Below, piece after piece: positions 6,301 through 7,201 of a stretch of DNA of 7,201 nucleotides (position 1 is its first letter; every line of letters starts with the position of its first letter). Below the pieces are notes generated by a model. It was not told where the DNA came from and did no database searches. It saw only the letters and a program-made list of their open reading frames with translations. The stretch is from Anaerolineaceae bacterium (lineage in GTDB: Bacteria; Chloroflexota; Anaerolineae; Anaerolineales; Villigracilaceae). Where the stretch lies: assembly GCA_022181005.1 (NCBI GenBank), contig BQMV01000260.1, positions 1 to 7,201 on the forward strand, read 5' to 3'. The translations under genes and the position numbers were made by a program.

Positions 6301-6423
6301 CGCCTGCGCTTTCAACGCCCCACTAACGACAACCGCCATAATGACTTCATCCGTTTCTACAGTGGGAACTATAGCTCCAGCGTCTCGCATCCGATCTTGC
6401 AAATCGAATATCATGCGCCGTAG
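3379..6423 (+). CDS. Secreted multidomain beta-helix protein with CBM96-like C-terminus
   Basis: This is a 1014-residue exported protein, probably acting on or binding extracellular polysaccharide. In order: signal peptide (about 1-31, hydrophobic core LALLAALLFLPLP, likely cut after SAGA); a fibronectin-III-like region (about 43-126, with 'NLAPSTSYQVRV'); a right-handed beta-helix (about 137-643) opening with 'YVNANAIPGGDGS' and 'GTQILVADGIYKETI', as in pectate lyase-like and PL6-like proteins; and an ending 'SPNVDRGALI ... PDIGAFE' typical of choice-of-anchor Q segments. A Thr/Pro linker (about 645-702, with LTPFP twice) leads to an Ig-like module (about 703-816: VTFSEDVSGV, then GNGTLQLHLLDND) and a DNRLRE/CBM96-like module (about 820-1014: DDNRDRQY, SLPDNATITKAIL, FRLRF, IRFYSGN, LQIEY). 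No sortase, PEP-CTERM or type IX sorting signal is visible. Catalytic residues could not be assigned, so it may be a lyase or only a binding protein. The start is supported by AAAAGGA (3368-3374) four bases upstream. It stands alone under its own promoter. Confidence 0.88.
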   Translation: MNALLRMTHPATRLALLAALLFLPLPRSAGATGSDLLANPQASFASMTITSNIETAGIVVSGFNLSKAAQLFYLRDGETIWRNGHSLARIDDGRLAGSLFNLAPSTSYQVRVSDGAAEISGSFITQSADPSFTPQSILYVNANAIPGGDGSAGAPYSTIQEAVNQAGPGTQILVADGIYKETISFPASGSPNNWIQVKAAGAGAILEGSDTLTGNVWARVEGKNNLWFMRLDDAIRYLARDGLRFYQYDDMRGLNNMAGHGNVTIREGWFYDQSAKKLYIRSQDDPNAHAWQIPRFNQAFNITARDWIWIEGFEMRFSGRCGVCALNASHLTLRRNRIHNVHLGIFIQWDGDETQGNDTRIEFNEVYDPPAANWDWNALKGGAMESTGIIVRGHIGAIVRGNEVHHYFNGIYTGVSGAAGEDPAIAFDADIYDNRIHHISDDALEPEGACINHRFRNNAIDAAFSGVSLAPITYGPTWVIRNTVANFTNKAVKWSGNSDGIIYFYHNTSWTNAPDANGMDLITPIKNTVLRNNIFQINGNGFSFIARAAGASANDWNFDNWFNSRTSSNPHFKWEKVNYSRINDLCKATGLECRGFDSAPGLVDPANGNFALLANSPNVDRGALISGINDSFSGAAPDIGAFELQTFSPPTQTPVESPTATQISTTDTPTIPPPTLTPFPSVTEPPIEITPSLTPFPLDTPPAVLSIARLDASPSNAVIVRFRVTFSEDVSGVNLSASNADFVLTSTGINGASIVGIGIESGASYIVRVNTGEGNGTLQLHLLDNDNIRDLIGQPLGGMGAGNGNFLGGEIYEISKPAPATVITLFRSVGANDGWILEAQKNTGFGGTYNASESTFLVGDDNRDRQYVSILQFQTASLPDNATITKAILMIRSQSYTNVNSFTVLGNIIVDIQKGYFGSSGVFGLNSLNRADFQAPASMNAAGAIPNNPIADWYWTTLDAAALQYINLNGVTEFRLRFQRPTNDNRHNDFIRFYSGNYSSSVSHPILQIEYHAP

Positions 6424-6442
6424 TCGCGAGATATTCGATTTG
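6400..6442. terminator. 13-bp inverted repeat straddling a stop codon, between convergent genes
   Basis: CAAATCGAATATC (6400-6412) and GATATTCGATTTG (6430-6442) are perfect reverse complements. Inside them TGCG (6414-6417) can pair with CGCG (6425-6428) through one wobble, leaving a 7-nt loop that contains the TAG (6421-6423). The result is a stem of about 17 bp that covers the last codons of the secreted protein gene. No T-run follows on either strand, so it is not a canonical intrinsic terminator. It lies between two converging genes and could block or stabilise transcripts from both sides. Confidence 0.5.
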
Positions 6443-6470
6443 AATTCGCTAAGATCGCCGCAAGCAAGTA

Positions 6471-6489
6471 GAAACTGAAAATTCTTCAG
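6471..6489 (-). terminator. Weak hairpin at the end of the TPR gene
   Basis: On the - strand CTGAA (6489-6485) pairs with TTCAG (6479-6475) around a 5-nt loop and is followed by TTTC. The TGA of the TPR gene lies in the 5' arm. The stem is only 5 bp and A/T-rich, so termination here would be weak. Confidence 0.25.
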
Positions 6490-7201
6490 GAAAGAGTCGC
6501 ATGGACAATCCCACTCGAACCTATTGCAGCGGAAATACTTTCGGGGATTTGCTTTCCACTCTCTAAAGCGGTCCGCGCCTGTCGCGCCATGTTGCTGAAA
6601 AGATAGGCGGCGCGGCGCTTCGCTTCAACTTCCACCTGCGATAATTTTAGAATGGGAGCTGCGATCTCTTCGTTCGACAATAGCGCGTCGACGAATCGGC
6701 TTTCGATCTCTACCATTCCGCTTTCGAGCATCCCCTCTTTCTCAGAATAAGTCTTCAGCGCGAGTTCCGCGCCCCCCGCGCCGAGTTCCGCAAGCGATAG
6801 ATGATTCCGCAAGTATGTTTTCAATTGCGGGTCAGACGAGGCGCCGGGCAAAGACATAGCCTCTCGCAGCCGTTCACGGGCAGACTGAAACTCTCCTTGG
6901 GCGAGTCGAATCATGCCTACCGTATCGAGATAGGACGCACGCCAGCGCATTTCGCCCGTCTCCTCAGTTTGTTTGAGCAAGCGCTCCATGATCTGCAACG
7001 CCTCTCCCGCTCTACCGCTCGACAGCAACACCTGCGCGCGTTGATTCTCCGTAGTGGCTTCGCCTTGCAAATCACCGATCAATTGTTTAAGATGTTTTGC
7101 GCGGTCTAACATTTCCAGCGCTTCGGCAGAACGCGCTTGTAAATGATAGATCGCCCCCAACGCGTTGAGGATTTTGCCCAATGTGAACACATCGCCGGCG
7201 G
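6486..7201 (-). CDS. Tetratricopeptide-repeat protein, C-terminal part (N-terminus outside window)
   Basis: The frame is open through the window edge on the - strand, giving 237 residues that end in ...GIVHATLS. At least three helix-pair repeats can be seen, each of about 34-40 residues: 'GDVFTLGKILNALGAIYHLQ', then the stretch around 'AQVLLSSGRAGEALQIMERL', then 'DTVGMIRLAQGEFQSARERL', with a fourth, weaker copy around 'HLSLAELGAGGAELALKTYS'. The alternation of small residues and Ala/Leu at fixed places is the TPR pattern, a scaffold for protein binding. In related bacteria such arrays often form the C-terminal half of large regulators (AfsR/MalT-like, or NB-ARC and adenylate-cyclase types), but the part that would decide this is missing. 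A GTG at 7188-7190 could be read as a start, but the frame and the repeat pattern continue through it, so I treat the gene as truncated by the window. It converges on the secreted protein gene with 62 bp between stop codons. Confidence 0.75.
   Translation of the reverse strand, partial: AGDVFTLGKILNALGAIYHLQARSAEALEMLDRAKHLKQLIGDLQGEATTENQRAQVLLSSGRAGEALQIMERLLKQTEETGEMRWRASYLDTVGMIRLAQGEFQSARERLREAMSLPGASSDPQLKTYLRNHLSLAELGAGGAELALKTYSEKEGMLESGMVEIESRFVDALLSNEEIAAPILKLSQVEVEAKRRAAYLFSNMARQARTALESGKQIPESISAAIGSSGIVHATLS

Noticed and set aside
7188..7190. GTG on the - strand as the start of the TPR gene.
   Set aside because: The frame and the helical repeat pattern continue to the window edge (Ala-Gly-Asp precede it), so the gene most likely begins outside.
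1..7201. Search by eye for CRISPR arrays, tRNA, rRNA, transposase genes and defence genes.
   Set aside because: No regularly spaced repeats, no cloverleaf-like sequence, and none of the open frames carries nuclease, recombinase or toxin-antitoxin motifs.

Overview
The window looks like a chromosomal segment of a free-living bacterium of roughly 50% G+C, most plausibly Chloroflexota (Anaerolineae-like). This is an inference from protein style: long secreted proteins with Thr/Pro-rich linkers, a 'VTFSEDVSGV ... GNGTL' Ig-like module followed by a DNRLRE/CBM96-like C-terminal module, a beta-helix with a 'PDIGAFE' ending, and a tetratricopeptide-repeat protein. No rRNA, tRNA, CRISPR array, transposase or phage gene was seen.

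Layout. (1) 1-108 is the 3' tail of an unidentified + strand gene, followed by a strong hairpin at 112-144. (2) 165-647 (+) is a small four-helix membrane protein of the CopD/DUF2269/HemJ-like type. (3) A good sigma70-type promoter at 694-723, surrounded by AGCGCT motifs, drives 766-1875 (+), a lipoprotein with a Pro/Thr-rich tether, a beta-rich domain with an EF-hand-like loop and a cysteine-rich tail. (4) hemW (complement of 1879-3057, possibly to 3093) converges on the lipoprotein gene with only 3 bp between stop codons. The textbook intrinsic terminator for the + strand transcript (1942-1973) lies inside the hemW coding sequence. (5) 3094-3378 is intergenic: it holds traces of a 'CGCAAAGA'-type interspersed repeat and a promoter with a perfect TATAAT and a pair of TACGGTA direct repeats. 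(6) 3379-6423 (+) is a 1014-residue secreted protein: signal peptide, Fn3-like region, right-handed beta-helix, Thr/Pro linker, Ig-like module and DNRLRE/CBM96-like module. (7) A 13-bp inverted repeat straddles its stop codon. (8) Complement of 6486-7201 is the C-terminal part of a tetratricopeptide-repeat protein that continues beyond the window.

How the genes relate. The two exported proteins (766-1875 and 3379-6423) each have their own promoter. Both look built to sit outside the membrane on flexible Pro/Thr linkers, and they may act on or bind extracellular polymers. HemW is a housekeeping radical-SAM heme chaperone, and the membrane protein at 165-647 belongs to a broad class that includes metal and heme proteins; any functional link between these two is speculative. 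I do not see a complete new multi-gene system. The most notable points are the terminator embedded in a convergent gene, the modular secreted beta-helix protein, the cysteine-rich lipoprotein and the stop-codon-straddling inverted repeat.
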